Source: Nansenia antarctica (taxonomy: Eukaryota; Chordata; Actinopteri; Argentiniformes; Microstomatidae). Taken from it: a stretch of DNA of 64,000 nt. The notes under the pieces are model-generated. The model was not told the DNA's origin and did no database searches. It saw only the letters and a program-made list of their open reading frames with translations. The stretch's first letter is position 1. Every line of letters begins with the position of its first letter. This document shows, one piece after another, positions 22,370 to 35,073 of the stretch. The stretch covers positions 35,620,931 to 35,684,930 of the forward strand of contig OZ022348.1 of the NCBI GenBank assembly GCA_963989245.1. Direction: 5' to 3'. Made by a program: the position numbers and the translations under genes.

Positions 22370-24266
22370 TTCAACAACAAGTCAAAATGTGCTCGTGAAA
22401 GGCAGAAAACAACACTTTGATAGTTTGATATAACTTGAGAACGAATGCAAAAAACAGTCCACTCTAAGAACAGGCCGCTTGGACACTTTCAGAACAGCTC
22501 TGTTAATGACTGAAAACAGCTCTCGAAGAGATTGTCAAAAGAGACTCCGAAAACGAAACGTTGATCACTTTTGAGCAAAAGGCTGCACACACGCAATTCA
22601 AGTTGCTCTGATTGTCATTTAGAGTTACATTATAGGATTATTCAACAACAAGTCAAAATGTGCTCGTGAAAGGCAGAAAACAACACTTTGATAGTTTGAT
22701 ATAACTTGAGAACGAATGCAAAAAACAGTCCACTCTCAGAACAGGCCGCTTGGACACTTTCAGAACAGCTCTGTTAATGACTGAAAACAGCTCTCGAAGA
22801 GATTGTCAAAAGAGACTCTGAAAACGAAACGTTGATTACTTTTGAGCAAAAGGCTGCACACACGCAATTCAAGTTGCTCTGATTGTCATTTAGAGTAACA
22901 TTATAGGATTATTCAACAACAAGTCAAAATGTGCTCGTGAAAGGCAGAAAACAACACTTTGATAGTTTGATATAACTTGAGAACGAATGCAAAAAACAGT
23001 CCACTCTAAGAACAAGCCGCTTGGACACTTTCAGAACAGCTCTGTTAATGACTGAAAACAGCTCTCGAAGAGATTGTCAAAAGAGACTCTGAAAACGAAA
23101 TGTTGATCACTTTTGAGCAAAAGGCTGCACACACGCAATTCAAGTTGCTCTGATTGTCATTTAGAGTAACATTATAGGATTATTCAACAACAAGTCAAAA
23201 TGTGCTCGTGAAAGGCAGAAAACAACACTTTGATAGTTTGATATAACTTGAGAACGAATGCAAAAAACAGTCCACTCTCAGAACAGGCCGCTTGGACACT
23301 TTCAGAACAGCTCTGTTAATGACTGAAAACAGCTCTCGAAGAGATTGTCAAAAGAGACTCCGAAAACGAAACGTTGATCACTTTTGAGCAAAAGGCTGCA
23401 CACACGCAATTCAAGTTGCTCTGATTGTCATTTAGAGTTACATTATAGGATTATTCAACAACAAGTCTAAATGTGCTCGTGAAAGGCAGAAAACAACACT
23501 TTGATAGTTTGATATAACTTGAGAACGAATGCAAAAAACAGTCCACTCTAAGAACAGGCCGCTTGGACACTTTCAGAACAGCTCTGTTAATGACTGAAAA
23601 CAGCTCTCGAAGAGATTGTCAAAAGAGACTCTGAAAACGAAACGTTGATCACTTTTGAGCAAAAGGCTGCACACACGCAATTCAAGTTGCTCTGATTGTC
23701 ATTTAGAGTTACATTATAGGATTATTCAACAACAAGTCAAAATGTGCTCGTGAAAGGCAGAAAACAACACTTTGATAGTTTGATATAACTTGAGAACGAA
23801 TGCAAAAAACAGTCCACTCTAAGAACAGGCCGCTTGGACACTTTCAGAACAGCTCTGTTAATGACTGAAAACAGCTCTCGAAGAGATTGTCAAAAGAGAC
23901 TCCGAAAACGAAACGTTGATCACTTTTGAGCAAAAGGCTGCACACACGCAATTCAAGTTGCTCTGATTGTCATTTAGAGTTACATTATAGGATTATTCAA
24001 CAACAAGTCAAAATGTGCTCGTGAAAGGCAGAAAACAACACTTTGATAGTTTGATATAACTTGAGAACGAATGCAAAAAACAGTCCACTCTAAGAACAGG
24101 CCGCTTGGACACTTTCAGAACAGCTCTGTTAATGACTGAAAACAGCTCTCGAAAAGATTGTCAAAAGAGACTCCGAAAACGAAACGTTGATCACTTTTGA
24201 GCAAAAGGCTGCACACACGCAATTCAAGTTGCTCTGATTGTCATTTAGAGTTACATTATAGGAGCA

Positions 24267-24526
24267 TTCAGCAACAAGTCAAAATGTGCTCCAGAAAAGC
24301 AGAAAACAACACTGATAGAACTTGAGAACGAATGCAAAAACAGTCCACTCTCAGAACAGGCCGCTTGGACACTTTCAGAACAGCTCTGTTAATGACTGAA
24401 AACAGCTCTCGAAGAGATTGTCAAAAGAGACTCTGAAAACGAAACGTTGATTACTTTTGAGCAAAAGGCTGCACACACGCAATTCAAGTTGCTCTGATTG
24501 TCATTTAGAGTAACATTATAGGATTA
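24267..24526. repeat. B-class short monomer, 260 bp (m91)
   Basis: Typical B monomer, preceded by a unit with CTCGAAAAG and a GGAGCA end. Confidence 0.92.
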
Positions 24527-25068
24527 TTCAACAACAAGTCAAAATGTGCTCGTGAAAGGCAGAAAACAACACTTTGATAGTTTGATATAACTTGAGAACG
24601 AATGCAAAAAACAGTCCACTCTAAGAACAGGCCGCTTGGACACTTTCAGAACAGCTCTGTTAATGACTGAAAACAGCTCTCGAAGAGATTGTCAAAAGAG
24701 ACTCCGAAAACGAAACGTTGATCACTTTTGAGCAAAAGGCTGCACACATGCAATTCAAGTTGCTCTGATTGTCATTTAGAGTTACATTATAGGATTATTC
24801 AACAACAAGTCAAAATGTGCTCGTGAAAGGCAGAAAACAACACTTTGATAGTTTGATATAACTTGAGAACGAATGCAAAAAACAGTCCACTCTAAGAACA
24901 GGCCGCTTGGACACTTTCAGAACAGCTCTGTTAATGACTGAAAACAGCTCTCGAAGAGATTGTCAAAAGAGACTCCGAAAACGAAACGTTGATCACTTTT
25001 GAGCAAAAGGCTGCACACATGCAATTCAAGTTGCTCTGATTGTCATTTAGAGTTACATTATAGGATTA
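24527..25068. repeat. Two adjacent apparently identical monomers with CACACATGC (m92-m93)
   Basis: Units 24527-24797 and 24798-25068 look identical and share CACACATGC in place of CACACACGC, an allele found elsewhere only at 62706-62976. This is a recent single-monomer duplication, or a one-unit expansion in the assembly. Confidence 0.85.
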
Positions 25069-26152
25069 TTCAACAACAAGTCAAAATGTGCTCGTGAAAG
25101 GCAGAAAACAACACTTTGATAGTTTGATATAACTTGAGAACGAATGCAAAAAACAGTCCACTCTAAGAACAGGCCGCTTGGACACTTTCAGAAAAGCTCT
25201 GTTAATGACTGAAAACAGCTCTCGAAGAGATTGTCAAAAGAGACTCTGAAAACGAAACGTTGATCACTTTTGAGCAAAAGGCTGCACACACGCAATTCAA
25301 GTTGCTCTGATTGTCATTTAGAGTAACATTATAGGATTATTCAACAACAAGTCAAAATGTGCTCGTGAAAGGCAGAAAACAACACTTTGATAGTTTGATA
25401 TAACTTGAGAACGAATGCAAAAAAATGTCCACTCTCAGAACAGGCCGCTTGGACACTTTCAGAACAGCTCTGTTAATGACTGAAAACAGCTCTCGAAGAG
25501 ATTGTCAAAAGAGACTCCGAAAACGAAACGTTGATCACTTTTGAGCAAAAGGCTGCACACACGCAATTCAAGTTGCTCTGATTGTCATTTAGAGTTACAT
25601 TATAGGATTATTCAACAACAAGTCTAAATGTGCTCGTGAAAGGCAGAAAACAACACTTTGATAGTTTGATATAACTTGAGAACGAATGCAAAAAACAGTC
25701 CACTCTAAGAACAGGCCGCTTGGACACTTTCAGAACAGCTCTGTTAATGACTGAAAACAGCTCTCGAAGAGATTGTCAAAAGAGACTCTGAAAACGAAAC
25801 GTTGATCACTTTTGAGCAAAAGGCTGCACACACGCAATTCAAGTTGCTCTGATTGTCATTTAGAGTTACATTATAGGATTATTCAACAACAAGTCAAAAT
25901 GTGCTCGTGAAAGGCAGAAAACAACACTTTGATAGTTTGATATAACTTGAGAACGAATGCAAAAAACAGTCCACTCTCAGAACAGGCCGCTTGGACACTT
26001 TCAGAACAGCTCTGTTAATGACTGAAAACAGCTCTCGAAGAGATTGTCAAAAGAGACTCCGAAAACGAAACGTTGATCACTTTTGAGCAAAAGGCTGCAC
26101 ACACGCAATTCAAGTTGCTCTGATTGTCATTTAGAGTTACATTATAGGAGCA

Positions 26153-26412
26153 TTCAGCAACAAGTCAAAATGTGCTCCAGAAAAGCAGAAAACAACACTG
26201 ATAGAACTTGAGAACGAATGCAAAAACAGTCCACTCTCAGAACAGGCCGCTTGGACACTTTCAGAACAGCTCTGTTAATGACTGAAAACAGCTCTCGAAG
26301 AGATTGTCAAAAGAGACTCTGAAAACGAAACGTTGATTACTTTTGAGCAAAAGGCTGCACACACGCAATTCAAGTTGCTCTGATTGTCATTTAGAGTAAC
26401 ATTATAGGATTA
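26153..26412. repeat. B-class short monomer, 260 bp (m98)
   Basis: Typical B monomer after a CTCAG/CTCCG unit ending GGAGCA. Confidence 0.92.
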
Positions 26413-26954
26413 TTCAACAACAAGTCAAAATGTGCTCGTGAAAGGCAGAAAACAACACTTTGATAGTTTGATATAACTTGAGAACGAATGCAAAAAACAG
26501 TCCACTCTAAGAACAGGCCGCTTGGACACTTTCAGAACAGCTCTGTTAATGACTGAAAACAGCTCTCGAAGAGATTGTCAAAAGAGACTCTGAAAACGAA
26601 ACGTTGATCACTTTTGAGCAAAAGGCTGCACACACGCAATTCAAGTTGCTCTGATTGTCATTTAGAGTTACATTATAGGATTATTCAACAACAAGTCAAA
26701 ATGTGCTCGTGAAAGGCAGAAAACAACACTTTGATAGTTTGATATAACTTGAGAACGAATGCAAAAAACAGTCCACTCTCAGAACAGGCCGCTTGGACAC
26801 TTTCAGAACAGCTCTGTTAATGACTGAAAACAGCTCTCGAAGAAATTGTCAAAAGAGACTCCGAAAACGAAACGTTGATCACTTTTGAGCAAAAGGCTGC
26901 ACACACGCAATTCAAGTTGCTCTGATTGTCATTTAGAGTTACATTATAGGATTA

Positions 26955-27214
26955 TTCAACAACAAGTCAAAATGTGCTCCAGAAAAGCAGAAAACAACAC
27001 TGATAGAACTTGAGAACGAATGCAAAAACAGTCCACTCTCAGAACAGGCCGCTTGGACACTTTCAGAACAGCTCTGTTAATGACTGAAAACAGCTCTCGA
27101 AGAGATTGTCAAAAGAGACTCTGAAAACGAAACGTTGATTACTTTTGAGCAAAAGGCTGCACACACGCAATTCAAGTTGCTCTGATTGTCATTTAGAGTA
27201 ACATTATAGGATTA
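26955..27214. repeat. B-class short monomer with standard start (m101)
   Basis: It follows a unit ending GGATTA and begins TTCAACAAC like a standard monomer, then switches to B sequence from GCTCCAGAAAAGCAG on. The switch lies within the first 25 bases, marking an exchange point. It is the last B monomer for about 35 kb. Confidence 0.9.
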
Positions 27215-29653
27215 TTCAACAACAAGTCAAAATGTGCTCGTGAAAGGCAGAAAACAACACTTTGATAGTTTGATATAACTTGAGAACGAATGCAAAAAAC
27301 AGTCCACTCTAAGAACAGGCCGCTTGGACACTTTCAGAACAGCTCTGTTAATGACTGAAAACAGCTCTCGAAGAGATTGTCAAAAGAGACTCTGAAAACG
27401 AAACGTTGATTACTTTTGAGCAAAAGGCTGCACACACGCAATTCAAGTTGCTCTGATTGTCATTTAGAGTAACATTATAGGATTATTCAACAACAAGTCA
27501 AAATGTGCTCGTGAAAGGCAGAAAACAACACTTTGATAGTTTGATATAACTTGAGAACGAATGCAAAAAACAGTCCACTCTCAGAACAGGCCGCTTGGAC
27601 ACTTTCAGAACAGCTCTGTTAATGACTGAAAACAGCTCTCGAAGAGATTGTCAAAAGAGACTCCGAAAACGAAACGTTGATCACTTTTGAGCAAAAGGCT
27701 GCACACACGCAATTCAAGTTGCTCTGATTGTCATTTAGAGTTACATTATAGGATTATTCAACAACAAGTCAAAATGTGCTCGTGAAAGGCAGAAAACAAC
27801 ACTTTGATAGTTTGATATAACTTGAGAACGAATGCAAAAAACAGTCCACTCTAAGAACAGGCCGCTTGGACACTTTCAGAACAGCTCTGTTAATGACTGA
27901 AAACAGCTCTCGAAGAGATTGTCAAAAGAGACTCCGAAAACGAAACGTTGATCACTTTTGAGCAAAAGGCTGCACACACGCAATTCAAGTTGCTCTGATT
28001 GTCATTTAGAGTTACATTATAGGATTATTCAACAACAAGTCAAAATGTGCTTGTGAAAGGCAGAAAACAACACTTTGATAGTTTGATATAACTTGAGAAC
28101 GAATGCAAAAAACAGTCCACTCTCAGAACAGGCCGCTTGGACACTTTCAGAACAGCTCTGTTAATGACTGAAAACAGCTCTCGAAGAGATTGTCAAAAGA
28201 GACTCTGAAAACGAAACGTTGATTACTTTTGAGCAAAAGGCTGCACACACGCAATTCAAGTTGCTCTGATTGTCATTTAGAGTAACATTATAGGATTATT
28301 CAACAACAAGTCAAAATGTGCTCGTGAAAGGCAGAAAACAACACTTTGATAGTTTGATATAACTTGAGAACGAATGCAAAAAACAGTCCACTCTCAGAAC
28401 AGGCCGCTTGGACACTTTCAGAACAGCTCTGTTAATGACTGAAAACAGCTCTCGAAGAGATTGTCAAAAGAGACTCCGAAAACGAAACGTTGATCACTTT
28501 TGAGCAAAAGGCTGCACACACGCAATTCAAGTTGCTCTGATTGTCATTTAGAGTTACATTATAGGATTATTCAACAACAAGTCAAAATGTGCTCGTGAAA
28601 GGCAGAAAACAACACTTTGATAGTTTGATATAACTTGAGAACGAATGCAAAAAACAGTCCACTCTAAGAACAGGCCGCTTGGACACTTTCAGAACAGCTC
28701 TGTTAATGACTGAAAACAGCTCTCGAAGAGATTGTCAAAAGAGACTCTGAAAACGAAACGTTGATCACTTTTGAGCAAAAGGCTGCACACACGCAATTCA
28801 AGTTGCTCTGATTGTCATTTAGAGTTACATTATAGGATTATTCAACAACAAGTCAAAATGTGCTCGTGAAAGGCAGAAAACAACACTTTGATAGTTTGAT
28901 ATAACTTGAGAACGAATGCAAAAAACAGTCCACTCTAAGAACAGGCCGCTTGGACACTTTCAGAACAGCTCTGTTAATGACTGAAAACAGCTCTCGAAGA
29001 GATTGTCAAAAGAGACTCCGAAAACGAAACGTTGATCACTTTTGAGCAAAAGGCTGCACACACGCAATTCAAGTTGCTCTGATTGTCATTTAGAGTTACA
29101 TTATAGGATTATTCAACAACAAGTCAAAATGTGCTCGTGAAAGGCAGAAAACAACACTTTGATAGTTTGATATAACTTGAGAACGAATGCAAAAAACAGT
29201 CCACTCTCAGAACAGGCCGCTTGGACACTTTCAGAACAGCTCTGTTAATGACTGAAAACAGCTCTCGAAGAAATTGTCAAAAGAGACTCCGAAAACGAAA
29301 CGTTGATCACTTTTGAGCAAAAGGCTGCACACACGCAATTCAAGTTGCTCTGATTGTCATTTAGAGTTACATTATAGGATTATTCAACAACAAGTCAAAA
29401 TGTGCTCGTGAAAGGCAGAAAACAACACTTTGATAGTTTGATATAACTTGAGAACGAATGCAAAAAACAGTCCACTCTAAGAACAGGCCGCTTGGACACT
29501 TTCAGAACAGCTCTGTTAATGACTGAAAACAGCTCTCGAAGAGATTGTCAAAAGAGACTCTGAAAACGAAACGTTGATCACTTTTGAGCAAAAGGCTGCA
29601 CACACGCAATTCAAGTTGCTCTGATTGTCATTTAGAGTTACATTATAGGATTA

Positions 29654-31550
29654 TTCAACAACAAGTCAAAATGTGCTCGTGAAAGGCAGAAAACAACACT
29701 TTGATAGTTTGATATAACTTGAGAACGAATGCAAAAAACAGTCCACTCTAAGAACAGGCCGCTTGGACACTTTCAGAACAGCTCTGTTAATGACTGAAAA
29801 CAGCTCTCGAAGAGATTGTCAAAAGAGACTCCGAAAACGAAACGTTGATCACTTTTGAGCAAAAGGCTGCACACACGCAATTCAAGTTGCTCTGATTGTC
29901 ATTTAGAGTTACATTATAGGATTATTCAACAACAAGTCAAAATGTGCTCGTGAAAGGCAGAAAACAACACTTTGATAGTTTGATATAACTTGAGAACGAA
30001 TGCAAAAAACAGTCCACTCTCAGAACAGGCCGCTTGGTCACTTTCAGAACAGCTCTGTTAATGACTGAAAACAGCTCTCGAAGAGATTGTCAAAAGAGAC
30101 TCTGAAAACGAAACGTTGATTACTTTTGAGCAAAAGGCTGCACACACGCAATTCAAGTTGCTCTGATTGTCATTTAGAGTAACATTATAGGATTATTCAA
30201 CAACAAGTCAAAATGTGCTCGTGAAAGGCAGAAAACAACACTTTGATAGTTTGATATAACTTGAGAACGAATGCAAAAAACAGTCCACTCTAAGAACAGG
30301 CCGCTTGGACACTTTCAGAACAGCTCTGTTAATGACTGAAAACAGCTCTCGAAGAGATTGTCAAAAGAGACTCCGAAAACGAAACGTTGATCACTTTTGA
30401 GCAAAAGGCTGCACACACGCAATTCAAGTTGCTCTGATTGTCATTTAGAGTTACATTATAGGATTATTCAACAACAAGTCAAAATGTGCTCGTGAAAGAC
30501 AGAAAACAACACTTTGATAGTTTGATATAACTTGAGAACGAATGCAAAAAACAGTCCACTCTCAGAACAGGCCGCTTGGACACTTTCAGAACAGCTCTGT
30601 TAATGACTGAAAACAGCTCTCGAAGAGATTGTCAAAAGAGACTCTGAAAACGAAACGTTGATTACTTTTGAGAAAAAGGCTGCACACACGCAATTCAAGT
30701 TGCTCTGATTGTCATTTAGAGTAACATTATAGGATTATTCAACAACAAGTCAAAATGTGCTCGTGAAAGGCAGAAAACAACACTTTGATAGTTTGATATA
30801 ACTTGAGAACGAATGCAAAAAACAGTCCACTCTAAGAACAGGCCGCTTGGACACTTTCAGAACAGCTCTGTTAATGACTGAAAACAGCTCTCGAAGAGAT
30901 TGTCAAAAGAGACTCTGAAAACGAAACGTTGATCACTTTTGAGCAAAAGGCTGCACACACGCAATTCAAGTTGCTCTGATTGTCATTTAGAGTAACATTA
31001 TAGGATTATTCAACAACAAGTCAAAATGTGCTCGTGAAAGGCAGAAAACAACACTTTGATAGTTTGATATAACTTGAGAACGAATGCAAAAAACAGTCCA
31101 CTCTCAGAACAGGCCGCTTGGACACTTTCAGAACAGCTCTGTTAATGACTGAAAACAGCTCTCGAAGAGATTGTCAAAAGAGACTCCGAAAACGAAACGT
31201 TGATCACTTTTGAGCAAAAGGCTGCACACACGCAATTCAAGTTGCTCTGATTGTCATTTAGAGTTACATTATAGGATTATTCAACAACAAGTCTAAATGT
31301 GCTCGTGAAAGGCAGAAAACAACACTTTGATAGTTTGATATAACTTGAGAACGAATGCAAAAAACAGTCCACTCTAAGAACAGGCCGCTTGGACACTTTC
31401 AGAACAGCTCTGTTAATGACTGAAAACAGCTCTCGAAGAGATTGTCAAAAGAGACTCTGAAAACGAAACGTTGATCACTTTTGAGCAAAAGGCTGCACAC
31501 ACGCAATTCAAGTTGCTCTGATTGTCATTTAGAGTTACATTATAGGATTA
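29654..31550. repeat. 7-monomer tandem duplication, copy 1 (m111-m117)
   Basis: Seven 271-bp units (1897 bp): CTAAG/CTCCG; CTTGGTCAC with GATTAC/GTAAC; CTAAG/CTCCG; AAGACAG with GAGAAAAAGG; CTAAG/CTCTG/GTAAC; CTCAG/CTCCG; GTCTAAATG. The allele CTTGGTCAC occurs only here and in the next copy. Confidence 0.88.
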
Positions 31551-33447
31551 TTCAACAACAAGTCAAAATGTGCTCGTGAAAGGCAGAAAACAACACTTTG
31601 ATAGTTTGATATAACTTGAGAACGAATGCAAAAAACAGTCCACTCTAAGAACAGGCCGCTTGGACACTTTCAGAACAACTCTGTTAATGACTGAAAACAG
31701 CTCTCGAAGAGATTGTCAAAAGAGACTCCGAAAACGAAACGTTGATCACTTTTGAGCAAAAGGCTGCACACACGCAATTCAAGTTGCTCTGATTGTCATT
31801 TAGAGTTACATTATAGGATTATTCAACAACAAGTCAAAATGTGCTCGTGAAAGGCAGAAAACAACACTTTGATAGTTTGATATAACTTGAGAACGAATGC
31901 AAAAAACAGTCCACTCTCAGAACAGGCCGCTTGGTCACTTTCAGAACAGCTCTGTTAATGACTGAAAACAGCTCTCGAAGAGATTGTCAAAAGAGACTCT
32001 GAAAACGAAACGTTGATTACTTTTGAGCAAAAGGCTGCACACACGCAATTCAAGTTGCTCTGATTGTCATTTAGAGTAACATTATAGGATTATTCAACAA
32101 CAAGTCAAAATGTGCTCGTGAAAGGCAGAAAACAACACTTTGATAGTTTGATATAACTTGAGAACGAATGCAAAAAACAGTCCACTCTAAGAACAGGCCG
32201 CTTGGACACTTTCAGAACAGCTCTGTTAATGACTGAAAACAGCTCTCGAAGAGATTGTCAAAAGAGACTCCGAAAACGAAACGTTGATCACTTTTGAGCA
32301 AAAGGCTGCACACACGCAATTCAAGTTGCTCTGATTGTCATTTAGAGTTACATTATAGGATTATTCAACAACAAGTCAAAATGTGCTCGTGAAAGACAGA
32401 AAACAACACTTTGATAGTTTGATATAACTTGAGAACGAATGCAAAAAACAGTCCACTCTCAGAACAGGCCGCTTGGACACTTTCAGAACAGCTCTGTTAA
32501 TGACTGAAAACAGCTCTCGAAGAGATTGTCAAAAGAGACTCTGAAAACGAAACGTTGATTACTTTTGAGAAAAAGGCTGCACACACGCAATTCAAGTTGC
32601 TCTGATTGTCATTTAGAGTAACATTATAGGATTATTCAACAACAAGTCAAAATGTGCTCGTGAAAGGCAGAAAACAACACTTTGATAGTTTGATATAACT
32701 TGAGAACGAATGCAAAAAACAGTCCACTCTAAGAACAGGCCGCTTGGACACTTTCAGAACAGCTCTGTTAATGACTGAAAACAGCTCTCGAAGAGATTGT
32801 CAAAAGAGACTCTGAAAACGAAACGTTGATCACTTTTGAGCAAAAGGCTGCACACACGCAATTCAAGTTGCTCTGATTGTCATTTAGAGTAACATTATAG
32901 GATTATTCAACAACAAGTCAAAATGTGCTCGTGAAAGGCAGAAAACAACACTTTGATAGTTTGATATAACTTGAGAACGAATGCAAAAAACAGTCCACTC
33001 TCAGAACAGGCCGCTTGGACACTTTCAGAACAGCTCTGTTAATGACTGAAAACAGCTCTCGAAGAGATTGTCAAAAGAGACTCCGAAAACGAAACGTTGA
33101 TCACTTTTGAGCAAAAGGCTGCACACACGCAATTCAAGTTGCTCTGATTGTCATTTAGAGTTACATTATAGGATTATTCAACAACAAGTCTAAATGTGCT
33201 CGTGAAAGGCAGAAAACAACACTTTGATAGTTTGATATAACTTGAGAACGAATGCAAAAAACAGTCCACTCTAAGAACAGGCCGCTTGGACACTTTCAGA
33301 ACAGCTCTGTTAATGACTGAAAACAGCTCTCGAAGAGATTGTCAAAAGAGACTCTGAAAACGAAACGTTGATCACTTTTGAGCAAAAGGCTGCACACACG
33401 CAATTCAAGTTGCTCTGATTGTCATTTAGAGTTACATTATAGGATTA
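31551..33447. repeat. 7-monomer tandem duplication, copy 2 (m118-m124)
   Basis: It repeats the preceding 1897 bp, including CTTGGTCAC (31822 unit) and AAGACAG plus GAGAAAAAGG (32364 unit). A private change is AGAACAACTCTG in its first unit. Confidence 0.88.
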
Positions 33448-35073
33448 TTCAACAACAAGTCAAAATGTGCTCGTGAAAGGCAGAAAACAACACTTTGATA
33501 GTTTGATATAACTTGAGAACGAATGCAAAAAACAGTCCACTCTCAGAACAGGCCGCTTGGACACTTTCAGAACAGCTCTGTTAATGACTGAAAACAGCTC
33601 TCGAAGAGATTGTCAAAAGAGACTCCGAAAACGAAACGTTGATCACTTTTGAGCAAAAGGCTGCACACACGCAATTCAAGTTGCTCTGATTGTCATTTAG
33701 AGTTACATTATAGGATTATTCAACAACAAGTCAAAATGTGCTCGTGAAAGGCAGAAAACAACACTTTGATAGTTTGATATAACTTGAGAACGAATGCAAA
33801 AAACAGTCCACTCTAAGAACAGGCCGCTTGGACACTTTCAGAACAGCTCTGTTAATGACTGAAAACAGCTCTCGAAGAGATTGTCAAAAGAGACTCCGAA
33901 AACGAAACGTTGATCACTTTTGAGCAAAAGGCTGCACACACGCAATTCAAGTTGCTCTGATTGTCATTTAGAGTTACATTATAGGATTATTCAACAACAA
34001 GTCAAAATGTGCTCGTGAAAGGCAGAAAACAACACTTTGATAGTTTGATATAACTTGAGAACGAATGCAAAAAACAGTCCACTCTAAGAACAGGCCGCTT
34101 GGACACTTTCAGACCAGCTCTGTTAATGACTGAAAACAGCTCTCGAAGAGATTGTCAAAAGAGACTCCGAAAACGAAACGTTGATCACTTTTGAGCAAAA
34201 GGCTGCACACACGCAATTCAAGTTGCTCTGATTGTCATTTAGAGTTACATTATAGGATTATTCAACAACAAGTCAAAATGTGCTCGTGAAAGGCAGAAAA
34301 CAACACTTTGATAGTTTGATATAACTTGAGAACGAATGCAAAAAACAGTCCACTCTCAGAACAGGCCGCTTGGACACTTTCAGAACAGCTCTGTTAATGA
34401 CTGAAAACAGCTCTCGAAGAAATTGTCAAAAGAGACTCCGAAAACGAAACGTTGATCACTTTTGAGCAAAAGGCTGCACACACGCAATTCAAGTTGCTCT
34501 GATTGTCATTTAGAGTTACATTATAGGATTATTCAACAACAAGTCAAAATGTGCTCGTGAAAGGCAGAAAACAACACTTTGATAGTTTGATATAACTTGA
34601 GAACGAATGCAAAAAACAGTCCACTCTCAGAACAGGCCGCTTGGACACTTTCAGAACAGCTCTGTTAATGACTGAAAACAGCTCTCGAAGAGATTGTCAA
34701 AAGAGACTCCGAAAACGAAACGTTGATCACTTTTGAGCAAAAGGCTGCACACACGCAATTCAAGTTGCTCTGATTGTCATTTAGAGTAACATTATAGGAT
34801 TATTCAACAACAAGTCAAAATGTGCTCGTGAAAGGCAGAAAACAACACTTTGATAGTTTGATATAACTTGAGAACGAATGCAAAAAACAGTCCACTCTCA
34901 GAACAGGCCGCTTGGACACTTTCAGAACAGCTCTGTTAATGACTGAAAACAGCTCTCGAAGAGATTGTCAAAAGAGACTCCGAAAACGAAACGTTGATCA
35001 CTTTTGAGCAAAAGGCTGCACACACGCAATTCAAGTTGCTCTGATTGTCATTTAGAGTTACATTATAGGATTA
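33448..35073. repeat. Six-monomer lead-in to the higher-order repeats (m125-m130)
   Basis: With the GTCTAAATG unit at 33177 this forms a third 1897-bp interval between GTCTAAATG monomers, but with different content: CTCAG; CTAAG; CTAAG with AGACCAGCTC; AAGAAATT; CTCAG/CTCCG with GTAAC; CTCAG/CTCCG. It looks like a shortened higher-order unit in which an AAGAAATT segment was joined to a GTAAC end. Confidence 0.75.

Larger units (their letters stand above)
22370..29653. repeat. Standard array with B monomers (m84-m110)
   Basis: Twenty-seven monomers. GTCTAAATG monomers lie at 23454 and 25611, each preceded by a CTCAG/CTCCG unit and, before that, by a GTAAC unit. B monomers lie at 24267, 26153 and 26955. 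Other marks are GAAATGTTGATC (22912 unit), CTCGAAAAG (23996 unit), CACACATGC in two adjacent units (24527-25068), AGAAAAGCTC (25069 unit), AAAAAAATGTCC (25340 unit), CTTGTG (28028) and AAGAAATT (26684 and 29112). I see no exact long period here. Confidence 0.78.

Noticed and set aside
14262..29653. A single exact higher-order period in the middle region
   Set aside because: Only local duplications (2, 4 and 1 monomers) are exact. Similar orders of alleles recur but with insertions and deletions, so I do not assign one period.
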